Under the pieces are notes generated by a model. The model was not told the origin of the DNA, made no database searches, and saw only the letters and a program-made list of their open reading frames with translations. DNA of 39,117 bases from Oscillospiraceae bacterium (GTDB lineage: Bacteria; Bacillota; Clostridia; Oscillospirales; Oscillospiraceae): assembly GCA_020025425.1 (NCBI GenBank), contig JAHHSD010000015.1, positions 1 through 39,117 of the forward strand, written 5' to 3'. Shown here piece after piece: positions 9,238 through 17,780 of this stretch. The stretch's first letter is position 1. The number at the start of each line of letters is the position of its first letter. The position numbers and the translations under genes were made by a program.

Positions 9238-10077
9238 ATGCGCTTTACAAAAATGCACGGTCTTGGCAACGACTATCTCTACATCGACTGTACCTCTGCT
9301 CCACTGCCTGAGCTGGCGGAATTGGCCGTCTCCATGTCGGACCGACACTTCGGTGCGGGCGCCGACGGACTGATTGCCGTCGCACCAGGCGTACAGGGCG
9401 ATTTTACCATGGTCATGTACAATGCAGACGGCTCTCAGGGCGAGATGTGCGGCAACGGCATCCGCTGTCTGGGCAAGTATGTCTATGACAGTGGGCTCAC
9501 AGACCGGACCGAGCTGACCATCGACACCTTGGCCGGTCCCCGCCGCCTGCAGCTTCACCCCGGCCCAAACGGGATCGAGTCGGTCACAGTGGATATGGGA
9601 GAGCCATTCCTGCTCCCTGAGATTACTCTCTCCGCCGCCGGCCTGGAAGTACACGGTGTCCCCGTCTCAATGGGCAACCCCCACTTCATTGTGTTCTGCC
9701 CGGATCCCGCCGGCGTGGACCTTCTCCGGCTGGGCCCCGCCCTGGAGCGCCACCCGCTCTTTCCAAATCGGACCAATGTGGAATTCGTACAGGCCAATGC
9801 AAATCAGCTGAACCTTCGGGTCTGGGAGCGGGGCAGCGGCGAGACCCTGGCCTGCGGCACAGGAGCCTGTGCCGCCCTTGCTGCCGCATGCACCAGGGGG
9901 CTGTGTCAGGATCAGGTCCAGGCCCGGCTGCCCGGCGGGACCCTGCATTTGCGCTGGGACCAGCAGTCCCGGCACATTTATATGACCGGCCCGGCCGTCA
10001 CGGTCTACAACGGCGATTGGCCGGAATCCCCCCACTCTCCCTCATTACATACAAAAGGAGATCCTTTACATGGTTAA
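9238..10077 (+). CDS. dapF: Diaminopimelate epimerase
   Basis: Interconverts LL- and meso-diaminopimelate for lysine and peptidoglycan synthesis, in the cytoplasm and without a cofactor. The 279 residues have the two-domain DapF form. Both catalytic cysteines are visible: Cys71 in MCGNGIRCLGKY and Cys206 in LACGTGACAA. The FTKMHGLGNDY N-terminal signature is present as well. The start at ATG 9238 follows an AAAGGGG-like site. The last eight bases overlap the start of dapL, so the two lysine genes are translationally coupled. Confidence 0.96.
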   Translation: MRFTKMHGLGNDYLYIDCTSAPLPELAELAVSMSDRHFGAGADGLIAVAPGVQGDFTMVMYNADGSQGEMCGNGIRCLGKYVYDSGLTDRTELTIDTLAGPRRLQLHPGPNGIESVTVDMGEPFLLPEITLSAAGLEVHGVPVSMGNPHFIVFCPDPAGVDLLRLGPALERHPLFPNRTNVEFVQANANQLNLRVWERGSGETLACGTGACAALAAACTRGLCQDQVQARLPGGTLHLRWDQQSRHIYMTGPAVTVYNGDWPESPHSPSLHTKGDPLHG

Positions 10078-11296
10078 GATCAATGAAAATTATTTGAAGC
10101 TCCCCGGGAGCTACCTCTTCTCTGAGGTTGCCCGCCGGATCAAAGTCTATTCCGATGCCCACCCCGACGCCAAGATCACCAAGCTGAGCATCGGAGACGT
10201 CACCCGGCCCCTGGTCCCCGCCGTCGTCGAGGCTATGCACCAGGCCGTGACTGAAATGGGCACCACAGAGGGCTTCCATGGCTACGGCCCCGAGCAGGGC
10301 TACGACTTCCTGCGGGACGTCATTGCCCAGTACGATTATCGGGATCGGGGCGTGGACATTGACCCCGAGGAGATTTTTGTCTCCGACGGCGCCAAGAGCG
10401 ACTGCGGCAACATCGGCGACATCTTTGGCGTAGACAACGTGGTGGCCGTGTGCGATCCGGTCTACCCTGTCTATGTGGACACCAACGCCATGGCCGGACG
10501 GGCCGGCGAGTACCAGGAGGAGCTGGGCCGCTGGAACAAGCTGGTCTACATGCCCTGCGTGCAGGAGAATGGTTTTACCCCTGTCCCTCCCCAGGAGAAG
10601 GTAGACATTATCTACCTCTGCTTCCCCAACAACCCCACCGGTGCGGTGGCCAGCCGGGCCCAGCTGAAGGCATGGGTGGACTATGCCAATGAGAATGGCT
10701 CCGTGATTCTTTTCGACTCCGCCTATGAGGCCTTCATTACTGAGGACGACATCCCCCACACCATCTTCGAGATCGAGGGCGCCCGCACCTGCGCCATTGA
10801 GTTCCGCTCCTTCTCCAAGACTGCCGGCTTTACCGGCACCCGCTGCGCCTACACTGTGGTGCCCAAGGAGCTGAACCGGGACGGCGCCAGCCTGAACAAG
10901 CTGTGGAACCGCCGCCAGTGCACCAAGTTCAACGGCGTACCCTATGTGATTCAGCGCGCCGCCGCCGCCGTCTACACTCCCGAGGGCCGGGAGCAGACCC
11001 GGGCCAACATTGCCTACTACCAGAAAAATGCTCAGGTCATTCGGGAAGGTCTGTCTCAGGCCGGCTTTACCGTCTTTGGCGGCGCCAACGCCCCATACAT
11101 CTGGGTAAAGGCCCCTCACAATATGGGCTCCTGGGACTTTTTTGATCTGCTGTTGGATCGGGCCCATGTGGCCACTACCCCTGGTGTGGGCTTCGGCCCC
11201 AGTGGAGAGGGCTATATCCGCTTGACCGCCTTCGGCGATGCAGAGGCCACCGCTCAGGCCGTGGCCCGTATCCAGGCCCTGGCACACCACAAGTAA
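10070..11296 (+). CDS. dapL: LL-diaminopimelate aminotransferase
   Basis: PLP enzyme converting tetrahydrodipicolinate plus glutamate directly to LL-diaminopimelate, the substrate of the overlapping dapF product. This bypasses the succinylase and acetylase routes. The protein has 408 residues. The PLP lysine is Lys250 in SFSKTAGFTGTR. Other fold-type I marks are the FPNNPTGAV segment and the VPAVVEAMHQAV and GYGPEQGYDFLRDVI regions typical of DapL. ATG 10070 has AAAAGGAGA about 8 bases upstream, inside the end of dapF. The presence of dapL is consistent with an anaerobic Firmicute. Transcription ends at the hairpin from 11307. Confidence 0.95.
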   Translation: MVKINENYLKLPGSYLFSEVARRIKVYSDAHPDAKITKLSIGDVTRPLVPAVVEAMHQAVTEMGTTEGFHGYGPEQGYDFLRDVIAQYDYRDRGVDIDPEEIFVSDGAKSDCGNIGDIFGVDNVVAVCDPVYPVYVDTNAMAGRAGEYQEELGRWNKLVYMPCVQENGFTPVPPQEKVDIIYLCFPNNPTGAVASRAQLKAWVDYANENGSVILFDSAYEAFITEDDIPHTIFEIEGARTCAIEFRSFSKTAGFTGTRCAYTVVPKELNRDGASLNKLWNRRQCTKFNGVPYVIQRAAAAVYTPEGREQTRANIAYYQKNAQVIREGLSQAGFTVFGGANAPYIWVKAPHNMGSWDFFDLLLDRAHVATTPGVGFGPSGEGYIRLTAFGDAEATAQAVARIQALAHHK

Positions 11297-11306
11297 TCAG
11301 AAAAAC

Positions 11307-11342
11307 GCCCCAGCCGGAAATAATCCGGCTGGGGCTTTTTTT
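11307..11342. terminator. Bidirectional terminator between dapL and the carboxypeptidase gene
   Basis: A perfect 12-bp stem (11307-11318 with 11324-11335) with a 5-base loop is followed by seven T on the + strand and preceded by five A. It can therefore terminate both convergent transcripts. Confidence 0.9.
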
Positions 11343-11351
11343 GTTTCTGAT

Positions 11352-12461
11352 TCAGGTCTCTGCTTCGGACTCTGGAGCGGTGCAGCAGGTCTTGTACAGG
11401 GTCGCATGGTCGCGGATGGCCTGGCCCTTGCTGTACGTCTTTCCGGTGACACACAGATAGCCGTGTCCCTCCTCTGTCTCGCCATAGCTGGCGGCACAGA
11501 ATCCTGCCTCCCCCACATATCCTGTCTTGGCGCCCCGGACCGTGACGGCCCCGGTGTCCTCCTCCTCGATGCTGCGTAGGAACCAGTTGGAGAAGGTCTG
11601 GCCCTGGGGGTGCTCCGGGGTGGGCTGGGACTGGAACACCTTGGTAAACAGTACCTGGCGGCACAGCTCATTCTCCAGCGCAGCCTTCAGGATGACGGCC
11701 ATGTCCCGGACGGTGCAGTAGTGGTTCTCATCATAAATTCCCGCACAGTTGGTGAAATGCGCTGTCTCTGACAGCCCCAGCTCGTCCAGCTTCTGATTCA
11801 TCAGCGCCACAAAGGTCTCCTGTGAGCCCACAGCCAGGTCTGCCAGTCCCAGACAGGCGTCCGCACCGGAGCACAGGATACAGCCGTAGAAGAGCTCGTT
11901 GACCGGGACCTCCTCCCCTACCACCAGGCCCACCACGCTGCACTTGTTGATATAACAATATTCGGAGTTCTCCCGGGTCATGGTGAAGGTACCATCCCGG
12001 TCCTGGATCTGTTCGGCGGCCACCAGGAGGGTGAGTATTTTCGTCATGGACGCCGGATTGATCCGGGTCTCGGAATTCCGCTCCGCCAAAATCTCCCCGG
12101 TTTCCAGATCCGCCAAAACGGCGTATTGGCTGGAAATGCTCTCGTCCAGCTGAACGGACCGGTCTGTGGTGTGCAGGGCATACGCCGGCTCCTCGGCCAG
12201 ATTGGGCTCCGCCATGGTCAGCACCGCCGGTTCCTGATCAGCCTGCTGAGCGCTCCGCTGTTCCTCCTTATTCTGATCGGAATTCCGGACATGACGGACC
12301 ACAGCCGTCCCGCTCAGCAGCAGGACGACTGCCAAACCGCCGATCAGCAACCGTCTGCGCAGCATCCGACGGCGTCTCTGCCGTTTCCGGGTCTCCTTGC
12401 GCTGCTGATAGTACTCCGCATTTCTCTCTTCTGACTGTATTTCCAAGGGATCGTACGACAT
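11352..12461 (-). CDS. Membrane-anchored D-alanyl-D-alanine carboxypeptidase (serine type)
   Basis: Trims the terminal D-Ala of peptidoglycan stem peptides on the outer face of the membrane. The protein has 369 residues. It begins with a very basic cytoplasmic segment (Arg/Lys cluster about 21-37) and one membrane span (38-55), an N-terminal anchor instead of a cleavable signal plus C-terminal helix. The active-site motifs of the S11 family are the nucleophile Ser138 in SMTK (138-141), SGA at 198-200 where SGN is usual, and KTG at 312-314. ATG 12461 is chosen over the ATG at 12482 because GAGGAG precedes it and the upstream ATG lies inside a stable hairpin. It lies downstream of nrdR on the same strand. 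Confidence 0.85.
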   Translation of the reverse strand: MSYDPLEIQSEERNAEYYQQRKETRKRQRRRRMLRRRLLIGGLAVVLLLSGTAVVRHVRNSDQNKEEQRSAQQADQEPAVLTMAEPNLAEEPAYALHTTDRSVQLDESISSQYAVLADLETGEILAERNSETRINPASMTKILTLLVAAEQIQDRDGTFTMTRENSEYCYINKCSVVGLVVGEEVPVNELFYGCILCSGADACLGLADLAVGSQETFVALMNQKLDELGLSETAHFTNCAGIYDENHYCTVRDMAVILKAALENELCRQVLFTKVFQSQPTPEHPQGQTFSNWFLRSIEEEDTGAVTVRGAKTGYVGEAGFCAASYGETEEGHGYLCVTGKTYSKGQAIRDHATLYKTCCTAPESEAET

Positions 12462-12474
12462 AGATGCGCTCCTC

Positions 12475-12518
12475 TTCAGCATAGGGGGCTGTGAATTGAC
12501 ACAGCCCCCTATGCTGAA
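12475..12518 (-). other. Very stable 19-bp hairpin without U-tract
   Basis: A perfect inverted repeat, 12475-12493 with 12500-12518 around a 6-base loop, lies between nrdR and the carboxypeptidase gene. No T-run follows on either strand, so classical intrinsic termination is not supported. On the - strand it ends just before the GAGGAG ribosome site. Confidence 0.6.
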
Positions 12519-12545
12519 ATTCGATATGGGTAATACGCCGAACGC

Positions 12546-13001
12546 TTATTTGTCGGCCAGCAGCTTGTTCAGCTCCTGCATAAAGGTGTTGATATCCTTA
12601 AACTGGCGGTAGACCGAGGCAAAGCGCACATAGGCCACTTCGTCGATCTTTTTCAGCCGCTCCATCACCAGCTCGCCGATCTCAGCTGAGCTGATTTCCC
12701 GCTCCATCTCGTTCTGAAGGACCTGCTCGATCTCACCGACCAATTCCTCCAGGGTATGGTACGCCACAGGGCGCTTCTCACAGGCCCGGATCAGGCCATT
12801 CAGCACCTTATTCCGGTCAAAGCTCTGTCGGCTTCCGTCTTTTTTGACTACCATCAGAGGCAGGCTCTCCATGGTCTCATAGGTTGTAAAGCGCTTATGA
12901 CAGGACAGGCACTCGCGGCGGCGGCGGATGCTGGCCCCCTCCTCTGCGGGACGGGAATCCACAACCTTGCTCTCCGGATAGGCGCAGAAGGGACATTTCA
13001 T
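12546..13001 (-). CDS. nrdR: Transcriptional repressor NrdR
   Basis: Zinc-ribbon/ATP-cone repressor of ribonucleotide reductase genes, which senses ATP and dATP. The 151 residues are the normal family length. The zinc ribbon has Cys3, Cys6, Cys31 and Cys34 (CPFC and CLSC) followed by the RFTTYE segment. The ATP-cone runs about 46-136 and opens with PLMVVKKDGSRQSFDRNKV. It lies 39 bases downstream of gltX on the same strand and is probably cotranscribed. No NrdR boxes were seen nearby, as expected since no nrd genes lie in the window. Confidence 0.95.
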   Translation of the reverse strand: MKCPFCAYPESKVVDSRPAEEGASIRRRRECLSCHKRFTTYETMESLPLMVVKKDGSRQSFDRNKVLNGLIRACEKRPVAYHTLEELVGEIEQVLQNEMEREISSAEIGELVMERLKKIDEVAYVRFASVYRQFKDINTFMQELNKLLADK

Positions 13002-13040
13002 GGTACATAACCTCCAGTCAGATGGTTTACAGGCGGTTGA

Positions 13041-14531
13041 TCAATGGGTCAGCTTCTCCAGCCCCAGCTTCAGACGGCGCACCGTCTCCTCCTTGCCCAG
13101 GATGTGGCAGATCTCAGCAGCGCCGCCGGGGGTGACTGCCTTACCGGCCGCCGCGATGCGCACAGGCCAGAGGATGCGGGCATTCTTGACGCCCAGGCCC
13201 TCGGCCAGGCCGGTCAGCGAGCCGTGGATATACTCCGTATTCCAGCTGGTGCTCAGCTCCAGCATGGGAATGACCAGCTCCAGGGCGTCGATGGACGAGG
13301 CCTCGGTGCTCTTGGACTTCTTGTTGACAAAGAGGTCCTTGTCATACTCAGGCAGCTCCTGGAAGAAATCCACCTTCTCGGGGATCTCAGTCAGCTTCTC
13401 GCAGCGGGCCTGGAGCAGGGCGGCAATCTCCGCCGCATCGATGTCAGGATTGGTCACCACCTGGCGGATATAGGGCTCGGCCACCTTGGCAAACTGGTCG
13501 GGCTCCATGGCGCGCAGATAGTGGGCGTTGAAGTGGTTCAGCTTCTCAATGTCGAAGATGGCGGGGGACTTGGACATACCGGCCAGATCAAAGACCTTGG
13601 CCAGCTCCTCCAGGGTGAAGATCTCCTGCTCGGCGATCTCGCCGCGGGGGGACCAGCCCAGCAGGGCCACATAGTTCAAAATAGCCTGGGTCAGATAGCC
13701 CTGATCCTTCAGATCCTCATAAGAGGGGTCGCCGTGGCGCTTGGACATCTTGTTTTGAGCGTCCCGCATCACGGGAGAGCAGTGGACATATGTGGGCACA
13801 TCCCAGCCAAAGGCCTGATAGAGCAGGTCATACTTGGGGGCGGAGGACAGATACTCGCTGCCGCGGACCACATGGGTAATGCCCATCAGATGATCGTCCA
13901 CCACATTGGCGAAGTTATAGGTGGGCAGACCATCCCGCTTGATAAGGACCTGGTCATCCAGGGTCTTGTTCTCAACGGTGATGTCGCCGAAGATCGCATC
14001 GTGGAAGGTGGTGGTACCCTCCTGGGGGATCTTCTGACGGATCACATAGGGCGCACCGGCATCCAGCTTGGCCTGGATCGCCTCAGGGCTCAGGCTGCGG
14101 CAGGGGTCCGGTCCCCGGTTAAAGTCGCCGGAGTCCTCCTCCGACTCGGTCTTTTCACAGAAGCAGTAGTAGGCGTGGCCCTTCTCCACCAGCAGCTGGG
14201 CGTACTTGCCATAAGTGTCCCGGCGCTCAGTCTGGATATAGGGGGCAACGGGACCGCCCACGTCCGGGCCCTCGTCGTGGTCCAGGCCGCACTCAGCCAT
14301 GGTGCGGTAAATGACCTCGGTGGCGCCCTCCACCTGGCGGGTCTGGTCTGTGTCCTCAATGCGCAGGATAAAGGTACCGCCGGCATGGCGGGCAATCAGC
14401 CAGGTATAGAGGGCGGTACGCAGATTACCGACATGCATATAACCCGTGGGAGAGGGGGCAAACCTGGTACGGACCTTTCCTTTGGGGATCTTCTCCTCCA
14501 TCTCCTGGAAATACTTCATATCAAGTCCCAT
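13041..14531 (-). CDS. gltX: Glutamyl-tRNA synthetase
   Basis: Charges tRNA-Glu (class I synthetase, cytoplasm). The protein has 496 residues. The HIGH-like motif is HVGN at 33-36 within FAPSPTGYMHVGNLRTALY, and the KMSKR motif is at 261-265, both at standard places. The anticodon-binding domain is the C-terminal third. ATG 14531 is chosen because GGAGG lies 7 bases upstream and the family N-terminus starts here. The same frame is open further upstream to 14735, but that stretch contains the promoter at 14586-14614 and is not coding. nrdR follows 39 bases after the stop. Confidence 0.96.
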   Translation of the reverse strand: MGLDMKYFQEMEEKIPKGKVRTRFAPSPTGYMHVGNLRTALYTWLIARHAGGTFILRIEDTDQTRQVEGATEVIYRTMAECGLDHDEGPDVGGPVAPYIQTERRDTYGKYAQLLVEKGHAYYCFCEKTESEEDSGDFNRGPDPCRSLSPEAIQAKLDAGAPYVIRQKIPQEGTTTFHDAIFGDITVENKTLDDQVLIKRDGLPTYNFANVVDDHLMGITHVVRGSEYLSSAPKYDLLYQAFGWDVPTYVHCSPVMRDAQNKMSKRHGDPSYEDLKDQGYLTQAILNYVALLGWSPRGEIAEQEIFTLEELAKVFDLAGMSKSPAIFDIEKLNHFNAHYLRAMEPDQFAKVAEPYIRQVVTNPDIDAAEIAALLQARCEKLTEIPEKVDFFQELPEYDKDLFVNKKSKSTEASSIDALELVIPMLELSTSWNTEYIHGSLTGLAEGLGVKNARILWPVRIAAAGKAVTPGGAAEICHILGKEETVRRLKLGLEKLTH

Positions 14532-14585
14532 ATCTATTCCTCCATATGCGGACAGCGCCGCGGCTAATTTCAAATTTACTGTTTT

Positions 14586-14614
14586 ATTATAGGAGATTTT
14601 CCTGCATAATGCAA
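14586..14614 (-). promoter_or_regulatory. Promoter of gltX-nrdR
   Basis: Read on the - strand, TTGCAT (14609-14614) and a perfect TATAAT (14586-14591) are separated by 17 bases, 54 bases upstream of the gltX ATG. It lies inside the apparent N-terminal extension of the gltX frame, which argues against that longer start. Confidence 0.75.
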
Positions 14615-14667
14615 GTACTGTGCCGCCTGTCTTTGCGTTCTTTTCCTTAAGTTTCATAGTTTGTTCA

Positions 14668-14696
14668 TTGATTTTTGCTCTGACTTCGTCTATTCT
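14668..14696 (+). promoter_or_regulatory. Promoter of the 590-residue membrane protein gene
   Basis: TTGATT (14668-14673), a 17-base spacer and TATTCT (14691-14696) lie 58 bases upstream of ATG 14755, divergent from the gltX promoter. Confidence 0.55.
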
Positions 14697-14754
14697 TAAA
14701 GAAAGCACGAATTCCCCGCGCGAAATACCATTCAAAAAGGAGTATGCCTAGAAT

Positions 14755-16527
14755 ATGAAATCCTCTAAACTCCATCTGCCCAAAAGCCGCGCAGGACGTA
14801 TCCTGTTGAGCCTTGTCATCACCGCTGTGATTGGCTTCCTCTACTTCTACGTCACGCTGCCAGCCATCAACCCCCACACCGGTGAATTTTATGAATTCCT
14901 GGGGCTGCTTTGTATTGTCTACCTGCTGTCCAGCTTTATCCTGGCCGGAGCCCCCAGCAGAGAAAATACAGCGGTCCAGACCTTCGGCGACCGCGTCAAG
15001 GACTGGCTGCGTTTCGTAAAACGCAGCTCCATGGCTGTGGGTATCTTCTTCCTGGCCGTAATCGGTATCGCTCTGGTGGGACAGCTGATCTCCCTGCCTA
15101 TCTTCCGGGCCTCTGCCTACCGGGATCTGCTGACCGTTGAGACGGGCAACTTTGCCCAGGATGTCACTCAGATCTCCTTCAGCGAGATCCCCACCCTGGA
15201 CCGCCAGTCCGCCGAGTATCTGGGCGATCGCCAGATGGGCACCCTCAGCGACATGGTCAGCCAGTTTGAGTACTCCAACGACTCCACCCAGATCAACTAC
15301 CAGGGCCGGCCCGTCCGCGTGGCCCCCATTGACTACGCCGACCTGTTCAAGTGGTTCACCAACCGCAGGGAGGGCCTGCCCGCCTATGTGGTGGTGGATA
15401 TGGTGACCCAGGAGGCCACTGTCAAGCGTCTGCCCGAGGGCATGAAGTACTCCTTCTCCGAGCCTCTGAACCGAAACATCATGCGCCACCTGCGCTTCCA
15501 CTACCCCACCATGATGTTTGCCACCCCTGAGTTTGAGATCAACGAGGAAGGTCATCCCTTCTGGGTGGCTCCCCGGATCGTCCGGACCATCGGCCTGTTC
15601 GGCGGCACTGACATCCAGGGCGCCGTACTGGTGGACGCCGTTACCGGCGAGTGCAAGTATTATGAGGAAGTCCCCAATTGGGTGGATAACCTCTACAATC
15701 CCCTGCTGATCATGCAGCAGTACGACTTCCACGGCACGCTGATCAATGGCTTTATCAACTCCATCCTAGGGCAGCGCGGCGTCACCAAGACCACCCAGGG
15801 CTACAACTACATCGCCATGAATGATGACGTATATGCCTACACGGGCGTCACCTCCGCCAACGCCGACCAGTCCAACCTCGGTTTCCTGCTGTGCAACATG
15901 CGCACCAAGGAGACCCACTTCTATGAGGCTCCCGGCGCCACTGAGGAGGCCGCCAAGCTGTCCGCTATGGGTGTAGTCCAGGACCTGGGCTATGTGGCTA
16001 CCTTCCCCCTGCTGCTGAATATTGCCGGCGAGCCCACCTATTTCATCCCTCTGAAGGACAACACTGAGCTGGTCAAGAGCTACGCAATGGTCAATGTGGC
16101 CCAGTACCAGATCGTGGTCACCGGGGACTCCGTCTCCGCCTGCGAGCAGAAATATATCCAGAAGCTGACCGAGAAGGGCATTGCCACTCCCGACCAGCCC
16201 GTGCAGGACAGCACCAGCGGAGTGGTCAGGGACATCCGAACCGTGGTCATCGGCGGAAACACCTACTACCTCCTCCAGCTGGACAACGCAGATGACAACA
16301 CCTATTACAGCGTGTGCGCCGCTCAGAACCGTCTGGTCATCACCCTGAACGTGGGCGACAAGGTGGAGATGCTCCACACCGCCCCCCTCCCCGAGGAAAA
16401 AGACCATATCCTGGACGTATATGAGTTCAAGATCACAAATCGCGCGGCTTCCTCTCAGCTCCCCAGCGCCAGTGCCCCTATCGACGGGGGTCAGACCGCT
16501 GAAGCTGAACCTGCCCAAGCCGCCTGA
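14755..16527 (+). CDS. Membrane protein of unknown function, 590 residues
   Basis: I do not recognise the family. The N-terminus is basic, then come three predicted membrane spans (about residues 14-34, 42-63 and 93-116, the last being MAVGIFFLAVIGIALVGQLI). A long soluble domain of roughly 470 residues follows. It contains repeated beta-type segments such as AYVVVDMVTQEATVKRLPEG and QGAVLVDAVTGECKYYEEVP, whose VVDMVTQEA/LVDAVTGEC similarity suggests an internal duplication of a PepSY-like unit (inference). The C-terminus is low-complexity Ala/Pro/Ser. ATG 14755 has AAGGAG about 9 bases upstream. It is transcribed alone from a divergent promoter and ends at a perfect 16-bp hairpin. Confidence 0.8.
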   Translation: MKSSKLHLPKSRAGRILLSLVITAVIGFLYFYVTLPAINPHTGEFYEFLGLLCIVYLLSSFILAGAPSRENTAVQTFGDRVKDWLRFVKRSSMAVGIFFLAVIGIALVGQLISLPIFRASAYRDLLTVETGNFAQDVTQISFSEIPTLDRQSAEYLGDRQMGTLSDMVSQFEYSNDSTQINYQGRPVRVAPIDYADLFKWFTNRREGLPAYVVVDMVTQEATVKRLPEGMKYSFSEPLNRNIMRHLRFHYPTMMFATPEFEINEEGHPFWVAPRIVRTIGLFGGTDIQGAVLVDAVTGECKYYEEVPNWVDNLYNPLLIMQQYDFHGTLINGFINSILGQRGVTKTTQGYNYIAMNDDVYAYTGVTSANADQSNLGFLLCNMRTKETHFYEAPGATEEAAKLSAMGVVQDLGYVATFPLLLNIAGEPTYFIPLKDNTELVKSYAMVNVAQYQIVVTGDSVSACEQKYIQKLTEKGIATPDQPVQDSTSGVVRDIRTVVIGGNTYYLLQLDNADDNTYYSVCAAQNRLVITLNVGDKVEMLHTAPLPEEKDHILDVYEFKITNRAASSQLPSASAPIDGGQTAEAEPAQAA

Positions 16528-16541
16528 ATCACCCAATATTA

Positions 16542-16579
16542 AAAGAGGTACCGCAGCGGAATTGCTGCGGTACCTCTTT
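16542..16579 (+). terminator. Hairpin terminator after the 590-residue protein gene
   Basis: A perfect 16-bp stem (16542-16557 with 16564-16579) with A-rich 5' and T-rich 3' ends lies 14 bases after the stop. The T-run is short and partly inside the stem. Confidence 0.7.
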
Positions 16580-16589
16580 GCTTCTGTCC

Positions 16590-16626
16590 AAAAAATGAGG
16601 GGAGACGCGCAAGTGCGTCTCCCCTC
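16590..16626 (-). terminator. Terminator of the Asp23 gene
   Basis: A 12-bp stem (16597-16608 with 16615-16626) is followed on the - strand by six T (A-run at 16590-16595). It lies 17 bases beyond the stop of the Asp23 gene. Confidence 0.85.
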
Positions 16627-16643
16627 TCACGATACATTGAAAA

Positions 16644-17021
16644 TTACTGGGCCTTCTTCTCGAAGCTGATCCCGCTGACAGTCACGTTGACCTCAGAGAC
16701 CTTCAAGCCGGTCATGGACTCAATGGCGTTCATCACGCCGTCCTGAATACTCTTTCCAATCTCAGGGATGGTGTGACCATAGTCCATCACGATGGACAGC
16801 TCCACCTTGACCTGATCCTCCTCCATCTGGACATGGATGCCCTTGGCCAGATTCTTCTTGCCCAGCAGCTCGGCCAGGTCGCTTCCCAGGTTGGCGGACA
16901 GTCCGTTGACCCCCTCCACCTCCAGGGTGGCGGCGGCAGCAATGGCGGCCAGCACTTCTTCTGAAATATGGATATTCCCCAGCTCGTCGCAGCGGGAGAC
17001 ATACTCCTTGTTCTCGTTCAT
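16644..17021 (-). CDS. Asp23/Gls24 family envelope stress protein
   Basis: Small cytoplasmic protein of 125 residues of the Asp23/Gls24 (DUF322) family, which in relatives associates with the membrane or envelope stress response. The family pattern is visible: GNIHISEEVLAAIAAAA near the N-terminus, VEGVNGLS in the middle, VELSIVMDYGHTIPEI, and VSEVNVTVSGISFE at the end. ATG 17021 has an AAGGAG site about 9 bases upstream. The frame extends farther upstream but only through the promoter region. The gene is monocistronic, with a strong promoter at 17086-17114 and its own terminator. Confidence 0.88.
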   Translation of the reverse strand: MNENKEYVSRCDELGNIHISEEVLAAIAAAATLEVEGVNGLSANLGSDLAELLGKKNLAKGIHVQMEEDQVKVELSIVMDYGHTIPEIGKSIQDGVMNAIESMTGLKVSEVNVTVSGISFEKKAQ

Positions 17022-17085
17022 AACAGACACGCTCCTTACCCTGCGGCTTGGTCCGGGGCAAGCCCGGTCCGCATGTGATGGAGTT

Positions 17086-17114
17086 ATTATACCACCGCAA
17101 GGGCCCTTTGACAA
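17086..17114 (-). promoter_or_regulatory. Strong promoter of the Asp23 gene
   Basis: On the - strand, TTGTCA (17109-17114), 17 bases, and an extended -10 TGGTATAAT (TATAAT at 17086-17091). The leader contains a GC-rich hairpin around 17050-17070. Confidence 0.75.
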
Positions 17115-17148
17115 CCGCCAACCCAAAAATATACTTCAGATTCCCCGT

Positions 17149-17751
17149 TTACTCCACCTGGATGATCTTGATCTGGCTGGCGTTGAAGTCGGTCACCTGA
17201 CCGACCACATCCACGATGCGGGCGGTATCCGTGTCCGTCAGGCCATCTGCCGAGGCAGCCACCGCAAGGCTCAGGCTGTCCTCCCCGATAAAGGCCACGC
17301 AGTCGGTATAGCCCTTGGCCACCACCAGATTCTCAATCTGGGCCTCGGTCACGGTGTAATCCGCCATGGTCTGGATGGTGGCGTTGGCCTGATCCTTCAT
17401 GGTCTGGTCGGCATCCTCCCCGGCGGCTGCCTCCTGGAGCAGAGTGAGGGCACTGTCCCGGGCCTGCTGGCGGTTCAGCCGGGCATTGGCGAAATATCCG
17501 CTGGCTGCAGCCTTCCCTTTGTCCTGTCCATCCTTGGACGGCTCTCCCGTCTGTTCCACCAGAGGATCGGTCTTGCCGTCTACCATGGTGGACTGGCCCA
17601 GCACCTTTCCGGTATTCAGATCCGTCTGCTGATCATAGTTCCAGTTGAGATAGACCGCCGCACACACAAAAAGCGCAATGGCGGCAACCACCGCATTCCG
17701 TTTCCAAATCTGGCTCCAGCCCGTCCCCGTCCCGTTTCCTTTGGTTTTCAT
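17149..17751 (-). CDS. spoIIIAH: Stage III sporulation protein AH
   Basis: Mother-cell component of the SpoIIIA-SpoIIQ channel between mother cell and forespore. It has 200 residues, with a basic N-terminus, one membrane span (about 20-37, AVVAAIALFVCAAVYL) and an extracytoplasmic domain. The C-terminal YscJ/FliF-like ring-building fold spans about 110-200 (YTVTEAQIENLVVAKGYTD, then VDVVGQVTDFNASQIKIIQV). The start ATG 17751 has GGAGG upstream. It is the last gene of the cluster, 29 bases after spoIIIAG. Family placement is by pattern and gene order. Confidence 0.88.
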   Translation of the reverse strand: MKTKGNGTGTGWSQIWKRNAVVAAIALFVCAAVYLNWNYDQQTDLNTGKVLGQSTMVDGKTDPLVEQTGEPSKDGQDKGKAAASGYFANARLNRQQARDSALTLLQEAAAGEDADQTMKDQANATIQTMADYTVTEAQIENLVVAKGYTDCVAFIGEDSLSLAVAASADGLTDTDTARIVDVVGQVTDFNASQIKIIQVE

Positions 17752-17780
17752 GTCCTATTTTCCTCCCTATTTTAAAATTT

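Noticed and set aside
12475..12518. Rho-independent terminator of gltX-nrdR
   Set aside because: The stem is excellent, but no T-run follows on the - strand; kept only as a hairpin of unknown role.
14532..14735. Longer gltX N-terminus
   Set aside because: The stretch contains a well-formed promoter, and the ribosome site and family N-terminus place the start at 14531.
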